Below are positions 17,806-26,703 of a stretch of 64,000 bases of DNA, one piece after another. Within the stretch, counting starts at the first letter, position 1. Each line of letters starts with the position of its first letter. The position numbers were made by a program, and so were the translations under genes. Origin of the DNA: Thiothrix eikelboomii (GTDB taxonomy: Bacteria > Pseudomonadota > Gammaproteobacteria > Thiotrichales > Thiotrichaceae); the NCBI RefSeq assembly GCF_900167255.1, contig NZ_FUYB01000004.1:186001-250000 (forward strand). Direction: 5' to 3'. The notes beneath the pieces are model-generated. The model saw only the letters and a list, made by a program, of their open reading frames with translations, did no database searches and was not told the origin of the DNA.

Positions 17806-19635
17806 ATGAATACCACCACAGTTCATCCAGTCATTGCCGAGGTGACCGCTCGCATTGAGCAACGCAGTCAGCAGACTCGCAATGTCTATTTAGCCCGTAT
17901 GCAACAAGCAGCGATTCGTGATAATCGCCACCATCTGGCTTGCGGCAATTTAGCGCATGCCGTCGCTGCCAGCCCGACGTCAGATAAATTCAAGATTGTC
18001 GCTAGCAAAACGCCTAATCTGGGGATAGTGACCGCTTACAACGATATGTTGTCAGCGCATCAGCCGTTTGAGACTTACCCAGCCTTAATTAAGCAAGCCG
18101 CCCGCGCTATGGGTGCAACAGCGCAAGTCGCTGGTGGTGTACCCGCGATGTGTGATGGGGTCACTCAAGGTCAGCCCGGAATGGAGCTTTCGCTATTTTC
18201 ACGTGATGTGATCGCGATGGCTGCTGGAATTGCACTGAGCCATAACTTATTTGATGCGGCGGCGTTTTTAGGGGTCTGTGATAAAATTGTCCCCGGTTTA
18301 GTGATTGCAGCCGCCAGTTTTGGCTATTTACCCTGTGTATTCTTGCCAGCAGGCCCGATGGTTTCAGGTATCTCTAATGACCAAAAGGCCAAGGTACGCC
18401 AGCAATATGCTGCCGGGCAGGTCGGGCGTGCTGAGCTATTAGAAGCAGAAATGCAGTCTTACCATGATGCGGGTACTTGTACTTTTTACGGTACAGCCAA
18501 TAGTAATCAAATGTTGATGGAGTTTATGGGGCTGCAATTACCGGGCAGCAGCTTCGTCAATCCCAATACCCCTTTACGCGAAGCCCTAACGGTTGCCGGT
18601 ACTGAGCAAGTACTGCGCTTAACTGCAGATTTGGGTCATTACACTCCCGCTTGCGAAGTGTTGTCCGCCAAAGCGTTTGTGAATGGCATCGTTGGCCTTA
18701 ATGCAACCGGTGGCTCGACCAATTTGGTCTTGCATATTATTGCCATGGCGCGGGCGGCGGGTTTGATCGTGCGCTTAGAAGACTTCTCTGATTTATCAGC
18801 ATTAACTCCTTTAATGGCCCGAGTTTATCCGAATGGTTCGGCGGATGTTAACCATTTCCATGCTGCTGGTGGCTTGCAGTTCGTGATTCGCGAGCTGCTG
18901 GCTGCCGGTCTTTTACATGAGGATGTGCACACGGTAGCGGGTTTTGGCCTACATCATTATACCCAAGAAGCTAAGTTGGATGAAAACGGCAAAGCGATTT
19001 GGGTTGAGGGTGCGGCTAAGAGTCATGATACTGAGATTTTGCGCCCCTATACTGAGGCTTTCCAAACTTCAGGTGGCTTAGTGACTTTACGCGGTAATTT
19101 AGGTGAGGCAGTGATCAAAGTCTCTGCCGTGAAACCAGAGCGGCGGGTGATTGAAGCACCTGCCAAAGTTTTCCATGATCAAGAGGATGTCAAAGCTGCC
19201 TTTAAAGCAGGTGAATTGACGGGTGATTTTGTCTGCGTGGTGCGTTTCCAAGGGCCAAAAGCGAATGGCATGCCGGAATTACATAGTCTCACGCCGATTT
19301 TGGGGGTGTTACAAGATCGTGGGCAACGAGTTGCTCTGATCACCGATGGACGCATGTCAGGAGCAAGTGGCAAAGTGCCAGCGGCAATTCATTTAAGCCC
19401 AGAAGCGATGGATGGTGGCGCAATTGCCAAAATCCGTGAGGGTGACTTGATTCGCCTTGATGCGGAGCAAGGTAGTTTGACCGTGTTGGCAGCTGATTTT
19501 GAGAGTCGTTCGGCGGTCGTTGCGAATTTAGAGGGGAATGAGGCTGGGCTTGGGCGTGAATTATTCCAAGTCTTCCGGCAGGCCGTTGGTTCGGCTTCGA
19601 AGGGTGCCAGTGCCTTATTTGCTACAGAAGGATAA
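17806..19635 (+). CDS. edd: 6-Phosphogluconate dehydratase
   Basis: Protein of 609 residues of the IlvD/Edd family, full length. Iron-sulfur and active-site signatures include [20 protein letters not shown] near residue 105, GVCDKIVPG, the [11 protein letters not shown] stretch, and [20 protein letters not shown] near the C-terminus. It dehydrates 6-phosphogluconate to 2-keto-3-deoxy-6-phosphogluconate (KDPG), the first committed step of the Entner-Doudoroff path. Length and the cysteine pattern favour Edd over IlvD, and eda follows two genes later. Confidence 0.95.
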   Translation: MNTTTVHPVIAEVTARIEQRSQQTRNVYLARMQQAAIRDNRHHLACGNLAHAVAASPTSDKFKIVASKTPNLGIVTAYNDMLSAHQPFETYPALIKQAARAMGATAQVAGGVPAMCDGVTQGQPGMELSLFSRDVIAMAAGIALSHNLFDAAAFLGVCDKIVPGLVIAAASFGYLPCVFLPAGPMVSGISNDQKAKVRQQYAAGQVGRAELLEAEMQSYHDAGTCTFYGTANSNQMLMEFMGLQLPGSSFVNPNTPLREALTVAGTEQVLRLTADLGHYTPACEVLSAKAFVNGIVGLNATGGSTNLVLHIIAMARAAGLIVRLEDFSDLSALTPLMARVYPNGSADVNHFHAAGGLQFVIRELLAAGLLHEDVHTVAGFGLHHYTQEAKLDENGKAIWVEGAAKSHDTEILRPYTEAFQTSGGLVTLRGNLGEAVIKVSAVKPERRVIEAPAKVFHDQEDVKAAFKAGELTGDFVCVVRFQGPKANGMPELHSLTPILGVLQDRGQRVALITDGRMSGASGKVPAAIHLSPEAMDGGAIAKIREGDLIRLDAEQGSLTVLAADFESRSAVVANLEGNEAGLGRELFQVFRQAVGSASKGASALFATEG

Positions 19636-19639
19636 AGAT

Positions 19640-21286
19640 ATGCAAGCTAATTTAGCTAAACACTGGAGTTTGCTCCAACAACACGCGGAGCGCTTGAAAT
19701 CACAACCACTCTGTGACTTATTTGCAGCTGATGCGGAGCGGTTTAGTCAATTTTCAGTGCATTTAGATGATCTATTAATGGATTTTTCTAAAGAAAAAAT
19801 TGATCAAGCGGCCTTAGCGGCTTTATTGCAGTTAGCCCAAGCCGCTCAAGTCGAAGCGCGGCGTGATGCAATGGTACAGGGCGAAAAGATTAATAGTACC
19901 GAGCAACGTGCGGTTTTGCATATGGCGTTGCGGGATGGGATTCCTGCAGGCGTTCAGGTGGATGGGCAAGATGTACTCAAAGAGGTTGCCGCCGTTCGGG
20001 AGCGTTTCCTTGATTTTGCTGAAGCAGTGCGCACAGGTGCGTATAAAACTGTTTCGGGGCAAGCATTTACAGATGTGGTGAATATCGGGATCGGTGGCTC
20101 CGATTTAGGGCCGGTAATGGTGACTACAGCACTAGCACCTTGGCATGATGGTCCGGCGGTGCATTTTGTCTCGAATGTTGATGGTGCTCATAGCGTTGAT
20201 ACACTCAAAGGGCTTAATCCACAAACGACTTTAGTGATTGTCGCTTCTAAAACCTTCACCACCGCTGAAACCATGTTAAATTTCAGCACGGCTTTGGCTT
20301 GGCTTAAAGCTAGCCTAGGCGAGCAAGCAGGGCAACATGTCGCGGCGGTTTCTACCAATTTAGCGGCTACACGCTCGTATGGAATTGAAGATACGCGAGT
20401 TTTTGGTTTCTGGGATTGGGTTGGCGGGCGCTATTCAGTTTGGTCAGCAATTGGTTTACCGGTGGCAATCGCGGTCGGTAAGCAAGCCTTTACCGAGTTT
20501 TTAGCGGGTGCTAAAGCAATGGATGAACATTTTCGTTCAGCCCCATTAGCACAGAATTTGCCAGTTCTATTTGCCTTATTGGGGATTTGGCGGCGCAATC
20601 TATTGCAGTATCCGACCGTGGCTTTGATTCCTTATGATCAGCATTTAGCGCGTTTCCCCGCTTATGTGCAACAGTTAGATATGGAGTCGAATGGTAAACG
20701 GGTACAACTGGATGGCAGCCCCATTCAAACCTCGACAGGGCCGGTAATTTGGGGTGAGCCGGGGACGAATGCCCAACATTCTTTCTTTCAGCTAATCCAT
20801 CAAGGCAGTGAAGTGATTCCGGTTGATTTCTTAGCCGCTGCAAATCCGAGCAGTCAGAGCGAGTTTGCTGATCTAGAGTTACATCATGAAACCTTATTGA
20901 CCAATGTCTTAGCACAAGCACAGGCCTTAGCGTTTGGGCGTGATGCTGAAGCCGTGCGCGCCGACCTACAAGCGGCTGGTTTGTCTGCCGTACAAATTGA
21001 GGCATTAGTAACGCATCGTACTTTCCCCGGTGATCGCCCTTCAACCTTAATGCTTTATCGTCAGCTGACTCCCTACACTTTAGGCCGATTAGTAGCTTTA
21101 TTTGAACATAAAGTATTTGTGCAAGGGGTTATTTGGGGTGTCAACTCTTATGATCAATGGGGGGTGGAATTAGGTAAGAAGCTCGCCAATGTATTAGCAC
21201 CCGCTTTACATGATCGGACTGTACCTGCCGGTGTAGATGCGTCTACGGCAGGACTGTTACAACATATTCACGCGCTGCGTGCTTAA
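19640..21286 (+). CDS. pgi: Glucose-6-phosphate isomerase
   Basis: Protein of 548 residues starting at ATG 19640, four bases after the edd stop with AAGGATAAAGAT as ribosome site; the open frame continues upstream inside edd but that part is not family-like. Motifs: NIGIGGSDLGPVMVTTAL, SKTFTTAETM, FGFWDWVGGRYSVWSAIGLP, QQLDMESNGK and the C-terminal signature NSYDQWGVELGK. It interconverts fructose- and glucose-6-phosphate. Here it links fructokinase products to zwf, so fructose can enter the Entner-Doudoroff path. Confidence 0.95.
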   Translation: MQANLAKHWSLLQQHAERLKSQPLCDLFAADAERFSQFSVHLDDLLMDFSKEKIDQAALAALLQLAQAAQVEARRDAMVQGEKINSTEQRAVLHMALRDGIPAGVQVDGQDVLKEVAAVRERFLDFAEAVRTGAYKTVSGQAFTDVVNIGIGGSDLGPVMVTTALAPWHDGPAVHFVSNVDGAHSVDTLKGLNPQTTLVIVASKTFTTAETMLNFSTALAWLKASLGEQAGQHVAAVSTNLAATRSYGIEDTRVFGFWDWVGGRYSVWSAIGLPVAIAVGKQAFTEFLAGAKAMDEHFRSAPLAQNLPVLFALLGIWRRNLLQYPTVALIPYDQHLARFPAYVQQLDMESNGKRVQLDGSPIQTSTGPVIWGEPGTNAQHSFFQLIHQGSEVIPVDFLAAANPSSQSEFADLELHHETLLTNVLAQAQALAFGRDAEAVRADLQAAGLSAVQIEALVTHRTFPGDRPSTLMLYRQLTPYTLGRLVALFEHKVFVQGVIWGVNSYDQWGVELGKKLANVLAPALHDRTVPAGVDASTAGLLQHIHALRA

Positions 21287-21299
21287 ACGAGGATGGCAA

Positions 21300-21923
21300 A
21301 TGTTTGCATTACGAGAACTGTGTCAGCAAGTAGCCGTGATTCCGGTGTTAGTGGTGAAAGAATCTCAGCAGGCTCAGCCTTTAGCTGAAGCTTTAGTGGC
21401 GGGTGGTTTAACAGTTTTAGAGGTGACTTTACGCACACCTGCTGCGCTTGAGGTGATTCGCTTAATGAGTGAAGTACCCGGTAGTCAAGTCGGTGCAGGA
21501 ACAGTCTTGACCCTAGCGGATGTGAAAGCCGCCAAAGCGGCAGGGGCACAATTTGCGGTATCACCGGGGGCGACCGCTGATTTAGTGAAAGCGGCGGCTG
21601 ATGAGGGTTTACCTTTATTGCCGGGGGCTGCAACCGCTTCTGAGGTCATGAGCTTGTTGGAATTGGGTGTAGATACCTTAAAGTTTTTCCCAGCCGAAGC
21701 GGCGGGTGGTGTTGCCATGCTCAAATCTTTGTATGGTCCTTTACCAAAGGTGAGATTCTGCCCCACCGGTGGAATCACGGAGCAGACCGCCGCGAATTAT
21801 CTAGCTCTGCCCAATGTAATGTGTGTAGGGGGGTCTTGGGTGACGCCCGATCATTTAGTACAAGCCGGTAATTGGTCAGCGATTCAGGCTTTGGCGCAAG
21901 CAGCACAGGCTTTAAAAGTCTAA
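21300..21923 (+). CDS. eda: KDPG aldolase (2-dehydro-3-deoxy-phosphogluconate aldolase)
   Basis: Protein of 207 residues from ATG 21300, with GAGG upstream; the longer frame from 21237 lies within pgi. Motifs: TLRTPAALEVI with catalytic Glu upstream, GAGTVLTLADVKAAKAAGAQ, VSPG, and the Schiff-base Lys in LKFFPAEAAGG, then CPTGGI for phosphate binding. It splits KDPG to pyruvate and glyceraldehyde-3-phosphate, the last step of the route encoded by this operon. Confidence 0.95.
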   Translation: MFALRELCQQVAVIPVLVVKESQQAQPLAEALVAGGLTVLEVTLRTPAALEVIRLMSEVPGSQVGAGTVLTLADVKAAKAAGAQFAVSPGATADLVKAAADEGLPLLPGAATASEVMSLLELGVDTLKFFPAEAAGGVAMLKSLYGPLPKVRFCPTGGITEQTAANYLALPNVMCVGGSWVTPDHLVQAGNWSAIQALAQAAQALKV

Positions 21924-22024
21924 CGGATTGCTGGCTTGTATTTTTGCGTTTTTAGCTTGGTGCTTTTGCTGTTGATTAATAAACTAAGCCCACCTAGAGG
22001 GCTAGACTATGGAGATACCTAGTT

Positions 22025-22492
22025 ATGCCGAAATCAGCGATTGCGATGATTGCGCATGATCGAACAAAACCTGATCTTGCGGCATGGGTGGGCAGAAATT
22101 TAGCTCATTTACAAGGGCGCTTGATTTATGCCACGGGTACGACAGGGCGTTTATTAAAGCATGCTTATCCTGAGTTGGAGATTCATCCGCTTAAAAGTGG
22201 CCCCTTAGGGGGTGATCAGCAAGTCGGGGCTTTGATTGCAGAGGGGCGGATTGCTTGTGTCATTTTCTTGCAAGATCCGATGACACCACAACCCCATGAT
22301 GTTGATGTGAAAGCCTTGGTACGCTTAGCGACCTTGTATGAAATTCCTTTGGCTTGTAATCAAAGCACCGCAGATTATTTGGTTGCTAGCCCGTATTTTT
22401 CAAAACCTGAATTAGCGCCTGAAATTCTCTCGCTGGAGGAGCGCTATGAAGCTTATCTGCAGCGGTTGAATACCACCTTAGAGTCAAGCTGA
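22025..22492 (+). CDS. mgsA: Methylglyoxal synthase
   Basis: Protein of 155 residues: AMIAHDRTKPDLAAWV near the start, ATGTTGRLL, the phosphate-binding and catalytic Asp stretch SGPLGGDQQVGALI, and FLQDPMTPQPHDVDVKALVR are all family hallmarks. It converts dihydroxyacetone phosphate to methylglyoxal and phosphate, a bypass relieving sugar-phosphate stress. It lies 101 bases after eda and 43 bases before pyk, so it seems co-expressed with lower glycolysis. Confidence 0.92.
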   Translation: MPKSAIAMIAHDRTKPDLAAWVGRNLAHLQGRLIYATGTTGRLLKHAYPELEIHPLKSGPLGGDQQVGALIAEGRIACVIFLQDPMTPQPHDVDVKALVRLATLYEIPLACNQSTADYLVASPYFSKPELAPEILSLEERYEAYLQRLNTTLESS

Positions 22493-22535
22493 AGCTTCAG
22501 TGATTCAAATAATAGATTATGGAATAAGTAAAGAA

Positions 22536-23987
22536 ATGAATAGTCCTTTTAAACTTGACAGGCGCACCAAGATTGTAGCGACCTTAGGTCCTGCCTCGAA
22601 TGATGAGCAAGTCTTGCGTACTTTAGTCGAAGCCGGAGTGAATGTATTCCGCTTAAACTTCAGTCATGGCACCCATGAAGATCAACGTGAACGTTTTAAT
22701 TTAATTCGCTCGATGGAGGCTGAGTTTGATCGTCCCATTGGGATTCTAATGGATCTACAAGGTCCGAAGTTGCGGATTGGTACTTTTGCTGAAGGCAGAA
22801 TTACCCTGAAGAAAGGCGATAGTTTTAATCTATACTTAGAAAAACGCCTCGGCGATCAAGAAGGTGTGAGCCTCCCGCATAAAGAAATTTTTGATGTTCT
22901 CGAGGTCGGTCACGAACTTTTGGTGGATGATGGTAAAATCCGGTTAAAGGTTACGCAGATTTCTCCGCTGGTCGCAGTGACCACCGTGGTAGTGGGTGGT
23001 GTGATTTCTGATCGGAAAGGGGTAAATGTTCCTGATAAGCAATTACCGATCAGTGCCTTGACTGAAAAAGATCGGGCTGATCTAGAATATGGCTTAGAGT
23101 TGGGGGTCGATTGGGTGGCTTTGTCGTTCGTGCAGCGCCCGGAAGATATTATTGAGGCACGTGCTCTAGTCAATGGGCGGGCAGGGGTGTTAGCTAAGTT
23201 AGAAAAACCTTCTGCTTTAGATCAGTTATACCGGATTATTGAATTAGCCGATGCTGTGATGGTTGCACGGGGTGATTTAGGTGTGGAGTTGCCACCTGAG
23301 CGAGTGCCAGCGATTCAGAAACGGATTGTAGAAACCGCCCGCTCTTTAGGGCGACCCGTGATTGTCGCAACCCAAATGTTGGAGTCGATGATTAACTCGC
23401 CTGTGCCGACTCGGGCTGAAGCCTCTGATGTGGCCACGGCGATTTATGATGGTGCGGATGCGGTCATGTTATCGGCTGAAACCGCAGCAGGGCAGTATCC
23501 AGTCGAAGCCGTCGAAGTGATGGCGCGTATTATTACTGAGACTGAGCGTGATGTGCGCAGCAATCATGCTTTAAAAGTTTATCCCTTAGAAGGTGAACCA
23601 ACGGATGCGGATGCGATTGCCCGTGCTGCCTCGGATATCGCCAGTGCACGTCGTTGTGTGGCGATTGTGACTTTCAGTAGTACAGGGTCAACGACTTTGC
23701 GCGCAGCTCGGGCGCGTGGTTTAGTACCTATTCTAGGTTTGACCCCTTCGCATCACGTGGCACGTAAACTTACCTTGGTATGGGGCGTGTATGCCGTGCA
23801 AACCCGTGATGTGGTTTCACTCTCAGATATGGTAGGCAAGGCGGCACGGATGGTTCAGCGTAAAGGCTTTGCGTTGTTAGGAGATCGCATGGTCGTGACA
23901 GCGGGGGTACCGTTTGGCCAACCCGGTTCAACCAATGTCATTCGGTTAGTAGAAGTAACAAAAGAGTATGATAAACCCAATCTATAA
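22536..23987 (+). CDS. pyk: Pyruvate kinase
   Basis: Protein of 483 residues from ATG 22536; the frame extends to GTG 22500 but the inner start gives the usual RRTKIVATLGPAS beginning. Active-site signature: AKLEKPSALDQL and VMVARGDLGVELPPERVPAIQ; ATQMLESMI and SAETAAGQYP are also present. It makes pyruvate and ATP from phosphoenolpyruvate. The length matches PykA-type enzymes, which are often controlled by sugar phosphates or AMP; allosteric type is not readable here. Confidence 0.95.
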   Translation: MNSPFKLDRRTKIVATLGPASNDEQVLRTLVEAGVNVFRLNFSHGTHEDQRERFNLIRSMEAEFDRPIGILMDLQGPKLRIGTFAEGRITLKKGDSFNLYLEKRLGDQEGVSLPHKEIFDVLEVGHELLVDDGKIRLKVTQISPLVAVTTVVVGGVISDRKGVNVPDKQLPISALTEKDRADLEYGLELGVDWVALSFVQRPEDIIEARALVNGRAGVLAKLEKPSALDQLYRIIELADAVMVARGDLGVELPPERVPAIQKRIVETARSLGRPVIVATQMLESMINSPVPTRAEASDVATAIYDGADAVMLSAETAAGQYPVEAVEVMARIITETERDVRSNHALKVYPLEGEPTDADAIARAASDIASARRCVAIVTFSSTGSTTLRAARARGLVPILGLTPSHHVARKLTLVWGVYAVQTRDVVSLSDMVGKAARMVQRKGFALLGDRMVVTAGVPFGQPGSTNVIRLVEVTKEYDKPNL

Positions 23988-24048
23988 TAAGCCTTAATTG
24001 TGCTTGAATGGAGGCGGTTGTGAGGTTTTACACCCAGAGGAGCATAGC

Positions 24049-25374
24049 ATGAGTGAGAAAGAGAATAATCCAGTCCGTATGGACTTTTCGCGCCCGAATT
24101 TAGCACGGGAATTAAGCCGTAATACACTGGCTTTAGTTTTAGCCGGTGGGGAGGGTTCACGCTTAAAGAATCTGACTCATCGCCGTGCTAAGCCAGCGGT
24201 TCCGTTTGGCGGCAAATACCGTATTATTGATTTTGCTTTATCCAATTGTGTCAATTCGGGGATTCGCCGGATTGGTGTATTGACCCAATATAAATCAGAT
24301 TCTTTGATTCGACATATGCAACGTGCATGGAATTTTATGCGCGCTGAAATCGGCGAGTTCGTAGAAATTCTACCTGCTCAGCAACGCACCGCTAAAAAAG
24401 AATGGTATCAAGGGACAGCCGATGCGCTTTATCAAAACCTTGATATTTTGCATCGCCATGATCCTGAATATGTCATTGTGTTGGGGGGTGACCATATTTA
24501 TAAAATGGATTACTCCGACATGCTGGTACAGCATGTACTCTCAGGGGCTGATTTCACGGTAGGTTGTATTGAAGTACCTGTGGAAGAGGCTACTGGCTTT
24601 GGTGTGATGTCCGTAGATGAAGACATGCACATCACCAAGTTCACTGAAAAACCCAAACAACCCGAGCATATGCCGGGTAAACCGGGGATTGCGCTGGCTT
24701 CGATGGGCATTTATGTATTTTCGCGCGAATTTTTATTTAGAACCCTGAGTGAAGATGCGCTCAGTGATGATTCTTCGCATGATTTTGGTAAGGATATTAT
24801 TCCTAATCATATTCACAGTGCGAAAGCCCAAGCTTATGCTTTCCGTAATGCGGCGACGGGTGAACCTGCTTATTGGCGTGATGTAGGTACGGTTTATTCT
24901 TATTGGAAAGCCAATATGGAGCTGTGTGCAGTCGAGCCAGAATTGAATTTATATGATCGTTTATGGCCGATTTGGACCTATCAACCTCAATATCCACCTG
25001 CTAAGTTTGTGTTTGATGAAGATGGCCGTCGTGGTGAGGCGATTGATTCTTTGGTATCGGCAGGTTGTATTTTATCCGGTGCACGCATGAAGCGTTCGGT
25101 GACCTTCTTTGCCGTCACGATTGGTAATAACTCGCTGGTTAAAGACAGTATTATCCTACCCAAAGTCAGCATTGGCCAAAATTGTCGCTTGACCAAGGTC
25201 ATCGTTGATAAGGGCTGTGTGATTCCCGATAACACAGTGATTGGTGAGAATTTGGAGGAAGATAAAAAACGTTTCTATGTGACCGAAGAAGGTATTGTAT
25301 TGGTGACTCTGGAAATGTTGGGTCAATCCTTAAGTAGCCGTGATAAAGAGCATATTTGGCGGATGGATACCTAA
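24049..25374 (+). CDS. glgC: Glucose-1-phosphate adenylyltransferase
   Basis: Protein of 441 residues from ATG 24049, preceded by a strong CAGAGGAG site; the longer frame to 23998 is not needed. Motifs: LALVLAGGEGSRLKNLTHRRAK for ATP and PPi binding, PFGGKYRIIDFALSNC, GTADALYQN, GGDHIYKMDY, FTEKPKQPE, and a left-handed beta-helix tail (about 300-420). It makes ADP-glucose for glycogen. Placement behind pyk and the Entner-Doudoroff genes ties storage to sugar catabolism. Confidence 0.95.
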   Translation: MSEKENNPVRMDFSRPNLARELSRNTLALVLAGGEGSRLKNLTHRRAKPAVPFGGKYRIIDFALSNCVNSGIRRIGVLTQYKSDSLIRHMQRAWNFMRAEIGEFVEILPAQQRTAKKEWYQGTADALYQNLDILHRHDPEYVIVLGGDHIYKMDYSDMLVQHVLSGADFTVGCIEVPVEEATGFGVMSVDEDMHITKFTEKPKQPEHMPGKPGIALASMGIYVFSREFLFRTLSEDALSDDSSHDFGKDIIPNHIHSAKAQAYAFRNAATGEPAYWRDVGTVYSYWKANMELCAVEPELNLYDRLWPIWTYQPQYPPAKFVFDEDGRRGEAIDSLVSAGCILSGARMKRSVTFFAVTIGNNSLVKDSIILPKVSIGQNCRLTKVIVDKGCVIPDNTVIGENLEEDKKRFYVTEEGIVLVTLEMLGQSLSSRDKEHIWRMDT

Positions 25375-26552
25375 ATTTGCAAAGAGCAGCTTTTTGGTTA
25401 GTCTTGAGTGGCTTTTTTGCCTTAGGCGCCATTTTTGGTTCTTGGCAAGTCATGATGGCGGATCTGCAAAGTGCTTTTGGGTTAAGCTCAGGGCAACTGG
25501 GCTTAACGCTTACCTTAGGCGTAGTTGGTTCTTTTCCGGCGATGTTATTGACTGGGCGTCTCGCAGATCGCTGGGGTGCTCGGCGTTTAATGCTCATCAG
25601 TATTTCTCTCTCTGCTTTGGCCTATGCCTCTTTTTATTGGGCGAATAGCTATCTTTGGTTAGTGGTGTCGATTATTGGTTTAATGGCTGCGTCCGGTGCT
25701 TTGGATGTGGGCATAAACGCAGCTGCCGTCAATTATGAGCAAAATACCGGCGACACTCGGATGAGCTTCTTTCATGCTGGCTATAGTGGCATGGCCGCAG
25801 TGGCTGCGTTAACAACTGGATTTTTGCTATTTAAGGGCATAGAGTTTCGTACTATCTATTTGCTAGTGGCAGGTATCTTAAGCCTGCTGGCGGTCGTTTA
25901 TGCCTTAACTGCTCGCTTAGATCCAATGATTAGTCATCACCAATCCCAGCCAACCAGTGCTAGTGGTATCTCGCCTAGCACCCATCGTAGCGTTTTATTT
26001 AGAACTCCCGTCTTATTATTACTGGCTGCGATTACAGGTTTAACCTTCTTTTCTGAAGGCACACTAGAGTTATGGTCAGCGGTATATCTGCGCTTATCAC
26101 TGGATTTACCCACCATGGTGGGGGCGGCAGGGCCTGCGGTATTTCATTTTGCGATGATGATCGGGCGTTTAGGTTCAGGCTGGATTCTCTTGCATTGGCG
26201 GCGACGTTGGGTGCTGCGAGTGTCAGGCATCATGGCTGCCTTTGGTATTATTCTTTCAATTAGCACTTTGTATCCACCCTTAATTCTGATTGGATTTTTA
26301 ATTGCCGGTTTAGCCCTAGCGGCTGTCGTACCAATAGTCTTTTCGTTAGCGGGTGATATTGCTCCGAAACAAGCAGGGCAGGTCATTTCGGTGATTACCA
26401 TTTTAGGTTATATGGGTTTCTTATTAGGTCCGGCTTTGATTGGTAATCTAGCTGAGGTGATCGGTTTACGTTTGGCTTTATTAGCTTTAGGGGTGGCTAG
26501 TCTCGGGGTGGTTTTGATGAGTTTTAAAATTCAACATCCTGCTTTGGATTAG
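25356..26552 (+). CDS. Major facilitator superfamily transporter
   Basis: Protein of up to 398 residues with about 12 hydrophobic segments in two halves around a hydrophilic loop near residues 190-212. MFS signature GRLADRWGARRLMLIS follows the second helix, and a conserved DVGINAA lies in the fourth or fifth. TTG 25356 overlaps glgC by 19 bases and has AAGAG upstream; TTG 25377 is an alternative. Substrate unknown; the type resembles the fucose/YbjJ-like or drug-like carriers. Association with the sugar block suggests a sugar or metabolite but is weak evidence. Confidence 0.75.
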   Translation: MADGYLNLQRAAFWLVLSGFFALGAIFGSWQVMMADLQSAFGLSSGQLGLTLTLGVVGSFPAMLLTGRLADRWGARRLMLISISLSALAYASFYWANSYLWLVVSIIGLMAASGALDVGINAAAVNYEQNTGDTRMSFFHAGYSGMAAVAALTTGFLLFKGIEFRTIYLLVAGILSLLAVVYALTARLDPMISHHQSQPTSASGISPSTHRSVLFRTPVLLLLAAITGLTFFSEGTLELWSAVYLRLSLDLPTMVGAAGPAVFHFAMMIGRLGSGWILLHWRRRWVLRVSGIMAAFGIILSISTLYPPLILIGFLIAGLALAAVVPIVFSLAGDIAPKQAGQVISVITILGYMGFLLGPALIGNLAEVIGLRLALLALGVASLGVVLMSFKIQHPALD

Positions 26553-26638
26553 TACATAAATTCAGGCGTTGTGCTGTCTAGTTACGAGCATGCGAGCGTA
26601 TAAATCCTAAGTACGACTGCCCGTTTCCAAGCCGCATT

Positions 26639-26669
26639 TTGCCTTTTTCTGCATCTTATCTGCTATAAT
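26639..26669 (+). promoter_or_regulatory. gyrA promoter
   Basis: Perfect TATAAT (26664-26669) preceded by TGC gives an extended -10 box, with TTGCCT (26639-26644) as a likely -35 box at 19 bases. Transcription would begin near 26676, about 28 bases before the gyrA ATG. Confidence 0.65.
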
Positions 26670-26703
26670 AGCCGCCTCTATCTTTAACGGTCGAACAATA
26701 AGT

